Source: Vesta saturnalis
Lineage: Eukaryota; Arthropoda; Insecta; Coleoptera; Lampyridae
Assembly (NCBI GenBank): GCA_036346205.1
Contig: JARFJB010001987.1
Span: 5,355,001 to 5,419,000, forward strand
Reading direction: 5' to 3'
DNA: 64,000 nt
In this document: one piece after another, positions 43,660 through 53,924 of the stretch
Layout: each line of letters opens with the position of its first letter
Position numbering within the stretch: position 1 is the first letter of the stretch
Notes under the pieces: model-generated
Database searches by the model: none
What the model saw: only the letters and a program-made list of their open reading frames with translations
Told to the model about the DNA's origin: nothing
Program-made: the position numbers and the translations under genes

Positions 43660-44110
43660 TAACATGAAAAACACCTAAGGGTTTATTATCAATAGGGGTG
43701 GCCAATCGGTACGTAGTTGGACCTACCACCTCAATAACTTTGCTTCAATAAATTTTGGAGCTAACTTTTGACTATAATTTTAGTCGCATCAGATAAAGTA
43801 AAATTCTTTTCCAAACCAAATCCCAACATTTAATTTCAACGGACGACGTCGCAAATTGTAAGATTTTGAATTTCTTTCGTAAGCTGCATGTAAATTTTGT
43901 TTAACATGTTTAAAAATGGGTGAAAGTTCATTTAAATCTTGAACTAATTGTTCACGGTTAGTAATAAATAAATCATCCTCTTTGAAATCCTTTAGTCGAC
44001 CATAAAAATCTCCAGAAATAGGAACTGTCCGACCAAACGCCAAAAGGAAGGTGAAAATTTCGTAGACTCATGAACAGCGTTACGAATAGCATGCCAATTT
44101 TGTGAATTTC
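43660..44110 (-). pseudogene. Gypsy integrase C-terminal domain, copy 2
   Basis: Nearly the same protein as 12587-12994 in copy 1, with frameshifts near 43800 and 43765 that break GDLVWKKNF and the barrel. Upstream it continues into the HAIRNAVHESTKFSPSFLAFG-like link to the integrase core, here shifted near 44040. Confidence 0.85.
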
Positions 44111-44229
44111 AACATCCCAATCCTTGTGATCATCTTGAATATAAGATCTAATTGCAGTACCTACTACTTTATTAACTCTCAACAAAATTTACTTGTGGAT
44201 GATAACTTGCATTAAACCAAACGGATTGA

Positions 44230-44593
44230 ACTTTGTAAGAACTCATTAAATTTTTAAATTGGAACTTTTAAATTGAGGACCATTGTCCACCATACAAATT
44301 TGAGGAACACCGTATACTAGAAATACATAATTCTCAATATATTGACAAATACTTTTAGCAGTAGCACTGCGCATAGGGTGAATCAAAGTAAATTTAGTAA
44401 ACCAATCACAAATAACTAATAAAACTGTGTTTCCACTCTTCGATCTAGGAAAAGGACCCACTAAATCAATAGAAATACATTGAAAAGGATAAAACATTTT
44501 CTCTTTACCCATAAAACCATAATGATTAAATTGTGAAGACTTGCTTCGGTTACAAACATTGCAATTCCTAATATATTTAAAAGATGACTTCAT
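44230..44593 (-). pseudogene. Gypsy integrase zinc finger and DDE core
   Basis: A 115-residue frame. The second half of the HHCC zinc finger is visible (NCNVCNRSKSSQ), followed by the catalytic core, with the first Asp in CISIDLVGPFPRS and the second in MVDNGPQFKS. The Glu of the third position is beyond the frameshift near 44245. FLVYGVPQICMVDNG is the usual run-up to the second Asp (FGVP...SDNG). Integrase would insert the element cDNA with the observed 4-bp target duplication. Confidence 0.88.
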
Positions 44594-44599
44594 TTTTGG

Positions 44600-45400
44600 C
44601 CAGTAATAAAATTCTTTAATTTTTGAAAAGTTTTAAAACCCCAAAATGTGATGATAGGATCATCATGAAATTTTCGTAAAATATCTTTCCTTAAAGATTT
44701 CGGAACAACTAATTTCCATTCCACTAAATTCGATTCGATGTTTAAATCATTGAAATAAATTTGTAGAGTTTATCATCGTCAACTCTCCAATCAGGAAATA
44801 ATTCAGGATTTTTAGAAACGTTGGCTAACATTTTCTTATACCAATCGTCTAAATCGACAACAGAAAATTCTAAAGAACTAACTTCCAAAGGTGCTCTAGA
44901 AAGTGCATCAGGAACAACATTTAATTTACCTTTACGATGAATAACTTCAAAATCAAATTGTTGAAGTTTAACACTCCATCTGGCTAATCTGAAGGATCTT
45001 TTAAATTATTGAGCCAAATCAATGAATGATGATCAGTAATAACTTTAAAATGGGTACCTTCAATATAAGGTCTAAACTTTTGAATACCAAAAATAACTGC
45101 AAGTAACTCACGTTCTGTAATGAATAATTTTGCTCAGCTTTGTTTAAAGTACGAGAACCATAGGCTAACAACTTCCTCCTCCCACTCCTTGTGTTAATAC
45201 AATCCAACCCAATTAATCATAATTGTAAATAAAATGTTTTAGAAAAATCAGGGCTCGCTAAAATAGGAGCATCAACTAATAAAGATTTAATTTTAAAAAT
45301 GAATCATTTTGCTTCGTCATTCCATAAAACTTTCTGAGATTTCTTCTTACCTTTCAATAAATTATTAATCGGGCTAAAATTGTGGAAAAATCATGAATGA
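44600..45400 (-). pseudogene. Gypsy RNase H and linker
   Basis: Minus strand. KLLAYGSRTLNKAEQNYS (about 45175-45125) is the RNase H segment after the first catalytic Asp, followed by frame-shifted LLAVIFGIQKF, HFKVITDHHSLIWL (about 45045-45005), ARWSVKLQQFDFEVI and HRKGKLNVVPDALSRAPLEV (about 44945-44900). The linker toward the integrase zinc finger (SVVDLDDWYKKMLANV) is readable. Frameshifts near 45130, 45060 and 44990. Confidence 0.82.
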
Positions 45401-45405
45401 AACGT

Positions 45406-45753
45406 CTACCAAGAACACATTCCAATAAAACGTTTAACTTTTAAAAGTATGTGGTTGAGGAAATTAGTAATAGCTTCCACCTTTGAAGGATCGGTGTGAA
45501 GACCATTCTTATCAATAACAAAGCCTAAATATGATAAACGAGGTTTACAAAATTCACATTTATCTAAATTGATATTTAAATTGGCATCCTTAAGCCTTTT
45601 AAAAACTTCCGTTAAAATATCAACATGTTTCTTGAAAGTACTTGAAAAAATAATAATATCGTCTAAATAAACAAAAACTGATTGAGATAAATCATGTCCT
45701 AAAATGGAATCCATAAATCGTTGTAATGTATCATAATCAAAGATTGAATGCAT
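45406..45753 (-). pseudogene. Gypsy reverse transcriptase fragment, copy 2
   Basis: The 115-residue frame contains FDYDTLQRFMDSILGHDLSQ, the intact catalytic VFVYLDDIIIFS box (both Asp), the FKRLKDANLNINLDKCEF segment, LSYLGFVIDKNG and the start of the connection domain. The RT N-terminal half is absent, and less than 400 bp lies between it and the LTR, as in copy 1, so this deletion is shared by both copies. Confidence 0.88.
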
Positions 45754-46128
45754 TTTTTAATAATTCCACTTACATAAAATGTAATCAAGTAAATTTCTCA
45801 ATTTAATTTAAGTCTCACCTTTTTGTCAATTCTCTTATTTAAATTTAAAAAATTTTTAATACTATAAAACTCATCAATATAAAACATCAACTACATAATT
45901 AAAATTTGACATCGTAAAAATATTATATAACACAATCAATAAAGAAACACTCCTTAAATCTCGGTCAACTCCATAACATAATCAAAATAAACAAAACAAG
46001 CACAAGTGAGAATGACCAGAATTGAAACAACAATATTTTTTAAATTTATTAACAAAATTAAATAAATATCAAAAAAAGCAAAAATTTTGGTAATAAATTT
46101 CAATTAATAAAATCAAGGTTTGCTAAAT

Positions 46129-46518
46129 TGTAACATTAAAACAATATCACTAAAATAACTTAAATGTTAAAACAAAAGCGATGATGTAATAAATTGATCA
46201 AATAATTTTAATTAATAAAAAATAATTACAAAGATTTTCCACTGCCGTGTCATCAGTTGATTAAGATATTCAATTAACCATGAAATACTGCATGCTTTTC
46301 ATAAATCATTTTCACTTATCCTTAATTCAAAACAAATGTTATCTAAAATTAATATTAAGTAATATTACACCCAAAAATTTGTTCTAAAATGCCAATTAAA
46401 TTGCCATTCTCAATTCTACATATTAATAATTAAAAACTTTTCTAATATTACCCCAAATAAATGAACGATTCTTAAATTAATGTACTTTTTAATACAACCA
46501 CAAAAAAAGGTTGTTACA
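46129..46518 (-). repeat. LTR of gypsy copy 2 (5' LTR), internally deleted
   Basis: TGTAACATTAAAAC to GGTTGTTACA, 390 bp. The two ends match the longer LTRs; the middle about 740 bp is gone, joining near 46345. The adjacent primer binding site is lost. Confidence 0.88.
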
Positions 46519-46890
46519 ACCACGATGTGAATATATGTCTTTATTTGTGTGGTTTTTATTATTATTGGAACTTGACTTTGAAATTAAACGATCTAACTGT
46601 GATCTTTGTGAGACGTATTTCTTATGAACTGATTCTTTAATTTTTAACCGCGTATTCAAATCTAACACATTAAACTCAACACTACTTAATCTAAATAGTA
46701 ATTCAGTAAATATAGGTTAAAAGTATCTCTTTTACTATACTGAATTGGTCTGTCTTCTTTCAGCCATTTCCGCTCTTTGTGCTTTCCTAGCTGCTGGGCT
46801 TCTATTGTGAGTCTTCAATTTGATGTAGTTCGAGACAACGTTGTTTTGTAGACACATGTTATAAGACCATATGTTTTGTGAAGTAACTTT
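46519..46890 (-). pseudogene. Penelope-like element, N-terminal part of the interrupted copy
   Basis: Minus strand. CLQNNVVSNYIKLKTHNRSP followed by AARKAQRAEMA (about 46860-46770) is the conserved N-terminal region of PLE RT (FLK.C...N..P.F...K). It continues through LNTRLKIKESVHKKYVSQRS and ISKSSSNNNKNHTNKD to the ACCA junction at 46519, where the frame connects in phase with 41122 downward. Two stops near 46725-46735. Confidence 0.8.
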
Positions 46891-47719
46891 ACCTTTTTCA
46901 CCCATCCGAAACGTAATCTTAAATATTTTATCATGTATTTACTAATAGAAATTATTCAACTTGCACACTCGCCATGACTAACCTAGATATTTAAATATCT
47001 GAATAAATATTAAATCTTCAAAGATACTAATAAAAATACTACTGAACCCATGGCAGATCCCTTTCTGTATGTTACCTAATGGATCGCTGCCGTTGTTTAT
47101 GTTTGATTCTGTTGCCATTGTATGCCATTGTTGCTCGGAATCTCGATAATTCTTGTAGTGGTGATCCAATGGAAGTGACAATAGGTCAAAGTACTCCTAC
47201 GTTACTTTTTTAGTAGTCCGTAAAACTTTGAACACTGATAACTTATTCCTCAGAATTATTTGTCGTTGAAGCTTCTCTGCTATTCTGCTGTATTTGATTT
47301 TCTTCATTGTGGTCTTTTTCTGGTACTCTTATCTGTCGAGATTGACGTGAATGCTTTTTCCGTTAATAGACTTTTTCAGGTTTTTTTGGGTTTTTTTCCG
47401 TGTTTTGTTTTTTTCAGTTCGCACTGTGCTCGTTGGTCCTCCTAGGTGAGGTTTGATCTGGGCGAATTTGCTGTTCTGATGACCTCATGATGTCTTGGCG
47501 AATTGTGTCTACTATATCCGTATTTGACATTTTCTATTGAAATTCATAATGATGGCACCGCATAGTTCAATCATGTTTGCCAGTAGATTTTTTGTTGCTC
47601 CGTTGATCTGGTACGTTGAGATATTGTATCCTACTTTCTATATATCCAGTGGTTAGATGTTATCCTTTTGTGTTTTTGTAGTCTGCACTAGGAACTTCTT
47701 TATCAGCTTGTTGGTAGTC
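46891..47719. other. No clearly recognised gene
   Basis: Between two PLE pieces on the minus strand. A minus-strand frame at 46978-47181 (MATESNINNGSDPLGN) is not identified. The tract may be decayed PLE 5' sequence. Confidence 0.35.
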
Positions 47720-48005
47720 TATAATTTAATCGTTTTTGCCCGGAGCTGGGTCCGTCGGTCGATGGTTTCCGATAATCATGAGTGCAGCTTGTTCTTGTTC
47801 TCCATGTAGGAACTGTATGATTGAATATTGGTAGCGTACAGCATTCTTCTGGTACCTTTGATGGAGTCTCGCAGAGGTGCCTTCCTTGCTCGTTTCAAGG
47901 TGTGCATGATCTTGTTGTTGTGTTTGTGAAATGTCAGTTTTAGGAATGTCGGTGCCGCATCTTGGTCTCTGCATCGTTTCAGGAAAGCCAAATACAAAGT
48001 AACTT
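47720..48005 (-). pseudogene. Penelope-like element N-terminal region
   Basis: Minus strand FLKRCRDQDAAPTFLKL (about 47985-47935) followed by LKRARKAPLRDSIKGTRRML is the N-terminal signature of PLE reverse transcriptases. The frame shifts near 47780 and no RT motif follows. It belongs to the IWTHG-type PLE family, unlike the interrupted copy at 39200-46890. Confidence 0.72.
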
Positions 48006-48334
48006 ACTCTTTTTAGTTCGTAGTTGCTTGAACGTCTTTGTTTTTGTTGTTTTTGTGCTCCGTTATGTTGGTACTAGATCAACAGAGCAATAAAAACCGA
48101 TTGGTACTCGAATTGATCTACGCGGTGGCACCAGCGACGATTGTAATAGAAAACATCATTTGCAACATAGAGGCTTCGATTACCAACACCAGGAGGTACA
48201 GGTGTTCCACGAAGAACATAAAGAAATCAGAAAAACAATCGAAGACATGATAAGATAATGAGCAGTCGTTAGTCAAAACATGCTTGCCATACGTAAAAGG
48301 TATAGCGAAAACATAGGAAAACTCCTGAAGAGAC

Positions 48335-48985
48335 AGCAATGAGAACATATTTCACCACCAACAAGAAGATTAACAACATACTCCAAAACCCAAAGACGAA
48401 AGTTCCACTCTAGAAACAAGGAGAGCAAGAGTACCATGTAGAGAATGCACAAAAAGCTACATAGGACAAACCAACCGGCGTATCAACGTACGCAGAGAAC
48501 ATCGTAACGCGGTACTAAGGAATCTGGCAACCTCTTCACTGACCCAACATGCGCAGAGGCAGCACACTAAGTAGACGTCGATAATGTCAAGATGCTAGCC
48601 AACATCCGAAATAAAACACACTATATATTATTTTTGGAAGCTACCGAAATAGAAAAATGACCGTACAGCATGAACATATGGGATGATGCACAAAGGTTAC
48701 CCAATAACGGAATTCCATTCTAAAGAACGTACCAGCTACCGCACAAACAACGAACAAACAACTAGAAACGGAAGACCAATTGAGAAAGGAGAGAAATAGT
48801 CGAAGTGAAAGTGAAAACGACAGATAGTGACACCTCAACTACCAACCACATGCGCATCGAGTCAGAAAACAAAACTACAAACCGGATAGTAAGCTAGATA
48901 TCCTCTCAGTTCGTATCACCAGAAGTCGACCACGGATCTTGAGGATGGCTGGTGCGATCCGGTCGAAATGTGTTAATGGAGGAGA
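48335..48985 (+). pseudogene. Penelope-like element endonuclease and 3' region
   Basis: Plus strand. ARVPCRECTKSYIGQTNRRI (about 48428-48485) contains the YIG half of the GIY-YIG nuclease, followed by NVRREHRNAVLRNLATSSLT and QHAQRQHT. After a frameshift come VDNVKMLANIRNKTHYIFLE and ATEIEK (Glu), then AQRLPNNGIPF to about 48720. The noncoding tail has a hammerhead-like motif at 48938-48975 (TTGAGGATGGCTGGTGCGAT then CCGGTCGAAATG). The upstream part to about 48040 could be linker sequence but is too decayed to assign. Confidence 0.82.
48938..48975 (+). ncRNA. Hammerhead-like motif of PLE
   Basis: CTTGAGGA, stem GGCTGG/CCGGTC with loop TGCGAT, then GAAA and UGUGUUAAU. Core positions are close to CUGANGA (CUUGAGGA, one insertion). 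Confidence 0.4.
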
Positions 48986-48989
48986 TACC

Positions 48990-50280
48990 ACCAGAGTAGA
49001 CAACGTGGAAAGGAACCTGGAAGAAAAACATAGATAACACCCCCTGGAACCCGAAATCAAACGTATATACGTATACATACACATGTATTCGTATATAACG
49101 TATTGTTAAGCTAGAATTATATGTAAACCCTACATTTTGATGAGAATGGTTTACTGGCGGCTCAATGAATTCAAACATTTTAGTTTTTGGTGTTTGTGAT
49201 ACCATAAAGAAATTTTATGGTATACTAAATTATGTTGCTAATTAATAATGCCGTTCAGATTTTTATATTATAAAATTCATTTTAAATTGATCCCTTAATT
49301 AAATTAGATATCGTTAGTATTTATTCACAATTAGTTTGTAATACACTGTTTTTTAACCATTCAAAGGTTGAAAAGTGAATGATTCTACGGGTTCACTCTA
49401 AGGGGTCAGTAATAACAAAAAAAGGAGACAGTAATAGACCACTTTCCAACCAGTGGGGGAACTGGAAATACTATCGATTTAAACTATCAATGTCAAATTG
49501 ACAACTGAATTTTAAAAAAGGTATGCAACCATTTTTCTCACGTTAGATGGTGAGTGAACGCAAGCAATAGGTGGAAACAAACAACAGTTTTCTTCAGTAA
49601 GCATATTTAATAAGTGAATTATTCATAACAAGTAACGATAAAACCAATAGAATAATAGTAAGCGTAACATTCATGGCTTCTCATTAAAGTAAAAATTAAA
49701 AGTCGCATTGTGACGACCTTCAATAGTAAACGAGAAGCCGTGAAGGATGTGTTCCAAAATGTTTTGTTTTGAACTGTATAATGCTGCAGGTTCTTTAATT
49801 GTGAATAAAATCTCACACAAACCTCGGCAAATGTACCATCCCCTGTCTACAGAACTAGTTCACTTCAAGGCTTTACCTCTCGGTGAACTATACTTCTCTC
49901 AACAGGAATGGAACACTTTCCTCCTCGGTATGTGATATACCATTATTGCAATTCAATTATCAAGCAGTACGTAGTAAACATTAAATGGTGTCACCTAGTT
50001 ACATTATGAACAATAGTATACGCAAGCAAGCAACCTGTAGTAACGAAATAAGCAGGTAATACACATTTAAAAGATATACAGGAGTGTTAGTAGCTTAAGT
50101 TAGTAAGGTAGCCATTATTAATCATTAGTAGTACATCAAGCTAAATATAATGTAAGTGTTAACTAGTAAACGTGAGTTCTTTATGAATTATTTAATTCAT
50201 TACACAACAAATTCCAAGTGCAACCCTACAGGACCAATATAACCTCAGCCATAATTCCAAATGTTAGTAAAAAAAATGCA
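48990..50280. other. Intergenic, no gene seen
   Basis: AT-rich. A 62-residue plus-strand frame at 49747-49935 (contains NAAGSLIVNKISHKPRQMYH) is unrecognised. The last part (50280-50370) is the lead-in of the GTGTGC higher-order repeat. Confidence 0.4.
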
Positions 50281-50282
50281 AC

Positions 50283-51640
50283 AATTACTTTTCTAGTAAA
50301 TTATAACAAATTTAGACTTTATACCAAGTTAAGTAGGGCACTTTGAAATTGTTAAAAGCGTTGATAAATGCCTGTGCATGTGCGTGTGCGTGTGCGTGTG
50401 CGTGTGCGTGTGCGTGTGCGTGTTCGTGTGCGTGTGCGTGTGGGTGTGCGTGTGCGTGTGCGTGTGCGTGTGCGTGTGCGTGTGCGTGTGCGTGTGCGTG
50501 TGCGTGTGCGTGTGCGGTGTGCGTGTGCGTTGTGCGTGTGCGTGTGCGTGTGCGTGTTCGTGTGCGTGTCGTGTGCGTGTGCGTGTGCGTGTGCGTGTGC
50601 GTGTGATTGTGTGTGCGTGTGCGTGTGCGTGTGCGTGTGCGGTGTGCGTGTGCGTGTGCGTGTGCGTGTTCGTGTGCGTGTTCGTGTCGTGTGCGTGTGC
50701 GTGTGCGTGTGCGTGTGCGTGTGGGTGTGCGTTGTGTGCGTGTGGTGTGTGCGTCTGCGTGCATGCGTCGTGCGTTTTGTGCGTTTTAAATGTGTAACAA
50801 TGCAATGTACTTTCTAGTAATTATAACTTTGCTATACGGTAAGTACTTTGAAATAGTTAAAGCGTTGTTGCGCTGTGCATGTGCGTGTGCGTGTGCGTGT
50901 ACGTGTGCGTGTGCGTGTGCGTGTTCGTGTTCGTGTACGTGTGCGTGTGCGTGTGCGTGTGTGCTGTGCGTGTGTCGTGTGCGTGTGCGTGCGTGCGTTT
51001 TGTGCGTGTTGTCTGTGCTGTGCGTTACGTTGTCGTTGTTGAAGTGTGACAGTTGTAGCTTGAAATGTTAAAAGCGTTGTAAAGCTGATGTGCGTGTGCG
51101 TGTGCGTGTGCGTGTGCGTGTGCGTGTGCGTGTGCGTGTGCGTGTGTCGTGTACGTGCTGCGTGTGCGTGTGCGTGTGCGTGTGTGTGCGTGTATGTGTG
51201 TTGCGTCTGCGTCTGTATGCGTGGTGTTGTGTGTGCTGTGTAAGCGTGTGCGTGGCTGTGTTGCGTTGCTTTGTGCTGGTAGCGTGTGTGCGTGTGCGTG
51301 TTGCGTGTGCGTGTCGTGTGCGTGCGCGTGCTGTGGTGCGCGTGCGTGTGCGTGTGCGTGTGCGTGTGCGTGTGCGTGTGCGTGTGCGTGTGCGTGTGCG
51401 TGTGCGTGTGCGTGTGCGTGTGCGTGTGCGTGTGCGTGTGCGTGTGCGTGTGCGTGTGGGTGTGCGTATGTGTGTGCGTGTGGGTGTGGGTCCGTGCGTG
51501 CGTGCATGCGTGCGTGCGTTTTTGTGTGTGTGTGTTTGTGAATGCGTGTGAGTGTGTGTGTGTGTGTGTGTCTGTGTGTGTGAGTGTGGGTGAGTGTGTG
51601 TGAGTGTGTGCGTCTGTTTGATTGTGTGGGTATGTGTGTG
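50283..51640. repeat. Higher-order repeat with three (GTGTGC)n blocks
   Basis: Three blocks of GTGTGC hexanucleotide repeat (50374-50765, 50876-51000, 51088-51640). Each is introduced by a related unique segment containing TTTGAAATNGTTAAAAGCGTTG (near 50342, 50848, 51060). The first two are also preceded by TTTCTAGTAA(A)TTATAAC (near 50289, 50810). The last block grades into (GT)n. All long frames on both strands here (His-Thr, Ala-Cys, Val-Arg runs) are repeat artefacts. Confidence 0.93.
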
Positions 51641-51649
51641 CGTAAATAT

Positions 51650-53629
51650 TTCTGACAGCTGCATATTTCAGATATATAAAAATGCTAACGTATATACCTT
51701 AAACATATCGATAAAGTACGTCGTGTGCAGCGTAATCCAGCGAATTTATCGCAACGTAGAATGTACGTTTTTTCAATATCTGAATAACCATCAACTTTAT
51801 AGGAAAATTTGTAAAACATACTTTTTAGGGAAAATGTAATTTACATAACTAGGTTGTGTTAATACAAAGCAAAATAAGTCTGAAAATTAATCGAATAGTA
51901 TTTAATTTGAAACTGCATTATCGATACCTATGTTATAAAAACGGGCGGCTTTGTTAAGCCTATGTAACGTCAAGGATTAAACGTCCGATGAACGTATATT
52001 GTTGGTTATGTTTTCACTGTTATGAATGTATTTATAGTTAGAGGGTTTATAGTTATCCTTACAGATTTACAATTATTAAAATTATTTAATTTCTTTAAAT
52101 TTCCTCTATGTAGCTTGGAATCGTGTGTTGTTCTACAACAGATATTTATTGTTTGGATTTGAATTTGAAATTGCGGTGGTTTTGAATTTGTTTTTTTAGG
52201 TTTCGCCTTACCGGTGATCTAGATAATAAGTAGATTGTAATATTATAGCGAACTTTCATAATATTGTGGAACAATCGATTAATGAAATTCATATTAGGTT
52301 CAGGCGCTTGGGCAATCATTACCGTCCACTAAATTTAGCAGGTTTCTCCGGCAACGGCCTTAGTCCGGCATTCATCAACCGGGTGGTTTGGTTAACGTTT
52401 GGATAGCGTAAGGCATGCTACGCCAAACGAACAATGGAGATTAGGTCTCTACAGGGTGAGCGAAGCCAAAGATCACTACTGTGACGTCGCAGTGATTGTA
52501 CCTAGGCCTTCGTCATAAGGGTGGTAACGGATAAACTTTAGTTACGGGAACCACATAGGTATGTAAACTTACATCTGTGCTAACATTAATTTGAAGATCT
52601 GGAACACCGGATCTGTGCCAGCACCTGTAACAACAAAATATTTTGTTTGTTACCATGAATTAATACATACGTTTTCGATAAAGAATTATTATTCCTCACC
52701 TCTTTACAATATTCATTTCATAAATAAGAAATGTAGCTATTTAAGAAAAATTTAGTTTTACTAAATGTCCACATTATCGATTGAAGTACAATACCGTATT
52801 TTATTCTCAAATAATAAAACAAGAAACCAGGTAAAGGCAAGGGGAAAGCAGGTAGGCGCGTCACCAGCAATTGTAAATTAAAAATTTTAACAATAAAATT
52901 TAAATAGTAAATGGCATATTACATGAATCGAGTAAAAGAAATAGAGTTGCATAGTGACAAGTTAAATAATTAACATACTTCACTTCCTTTGCAATATTCG
53001 TTTAATAAATAAGAAATTTAAAGAAGTTTTACCCCAAAAGTTTACTTTGTCGATTGAATTCAAATACCTTTTATTTTCAAAACAATAAAACAAGAAAGCG
53101 GGTAAATTGTAAATGTTTTTTTGTAATAAAAATTTAAACATAAAAGATTATCGTACTTTTAAGTTAAATAAGTAGCTTTATTTCGGTGCTTTCAGTTAAA
53201 TACATGCCAATAAATGTTAAATGACAATTTCTAAATCAATTAAATAAGGGTAAGCGTTTGAATAGGTTTTTATACACAGTGGTTTGAATATTAATAATAA
53301 ACAAAGATAATGGTAATCTAACCAGTAAAAGGCTCTTTAGTTGAAATAGGCGCGAAATAACATTTAGGATTGCTACAGTATTTACGAAAAATACAGCTCT
53401 ATTAAACCCATGTGATTGTTAAAACTTTAACTTTAAAAAATTATAAAGCAAACGTAAACCTTTTGTCTAAGGAGTGGACCCGAACAGGTATACGTTGTTG
53501 CAATAACGATGAATTCATAGAGAACTAATAAAATATTTGTTCAAGTATCACGGCTCGCGACAATAATAAAACTAACTTGATAAATAAATATTAAATGACA
53601 TAACTCGAAAAGCTAAAAAAAAGAAAAAA
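51650..53629. other. No gene seen; a GC-richer structured block and a 130-bp direct repeat
   Basis: 52305-52555 is clearly richer in G and C than its surroundings. It contains inverted repeats (TTTGGATAGCGTA/TGCTACGCCAAA, ATCACTACTGTGACGTC/GCAGTGAT) and may be the end of an unidentified element. 52690-52835 and 52985-53108 are diverged direct copies (for example TTTA/CATAAATAAGAAAT and AATAAAACAAGAAA). Confidence 0.5.
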
Positions 53630-53700
53630 AAATTATAAAATAAATAAATAAATAAAACAAATAAATAAAATAAAAATAAAAAAATAAATAAATAAAAATT
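53630..53700. repeat. (TAAA)n microsatellite
   Basis: Imperfect AAAT/TAAA repeats, interrupted by AAACAAAT. Confidence 0.93.
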
Positions 53701-53868
53701 GAATCGTTTGGTCGCTAATAAATACCAGCAAGTCCGGTGAGGGGCGCGAAACCAGGAATCGCGTATAGAGCAGTATGGTTGAAACGCGTGGTGTGATTGA
53801 AAGGTAGGTAAGAAAGAAAAAAATGTACATGTATATGTACATTTTTGAGATTCATACAGTAAGTATAC

Positions 53869-53871
<3 letters not shown>

Positions 53872-53922
<51 letters not shown>
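53872..53922. repeat. (TA)n microsatellite
   Basis: Pure TA tract just upstream of the RTE-like LINE. Confidence 0.97.

Positions 53923-53924
<2 letters not shown>

Larger units (their letters stand above)
41127..46518 (-). mobile_element. Gypsy copy 2 inserted in a PLE
   Basis: Left LTR 41127-42254 begins TGTAAC; right LTR 46129-46518 ends GGTTGTTACA. ACCA precedes the left end (41123-41126) and follows the right end (46519-46522), a 4-bp target duplication. Removing the element and one ACCA restores the PLE reading frame. The interior keeps RT, RNase H and integrase on the minus strand, but gag and protease are absent, as in copy 1. The right LTR has an internal deletion of about 740 bp. 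Confidence 0.93.

Noticed and set aside
50312..51664. Numerous 60-198-codon frames of His-Thr, His-Ala, Val-Arg and Cys-Ala repeats on both strands
   Set aside because: All are readings of the GTGTGC/GT microsatellites; several overlap on both strands in multiple frames.
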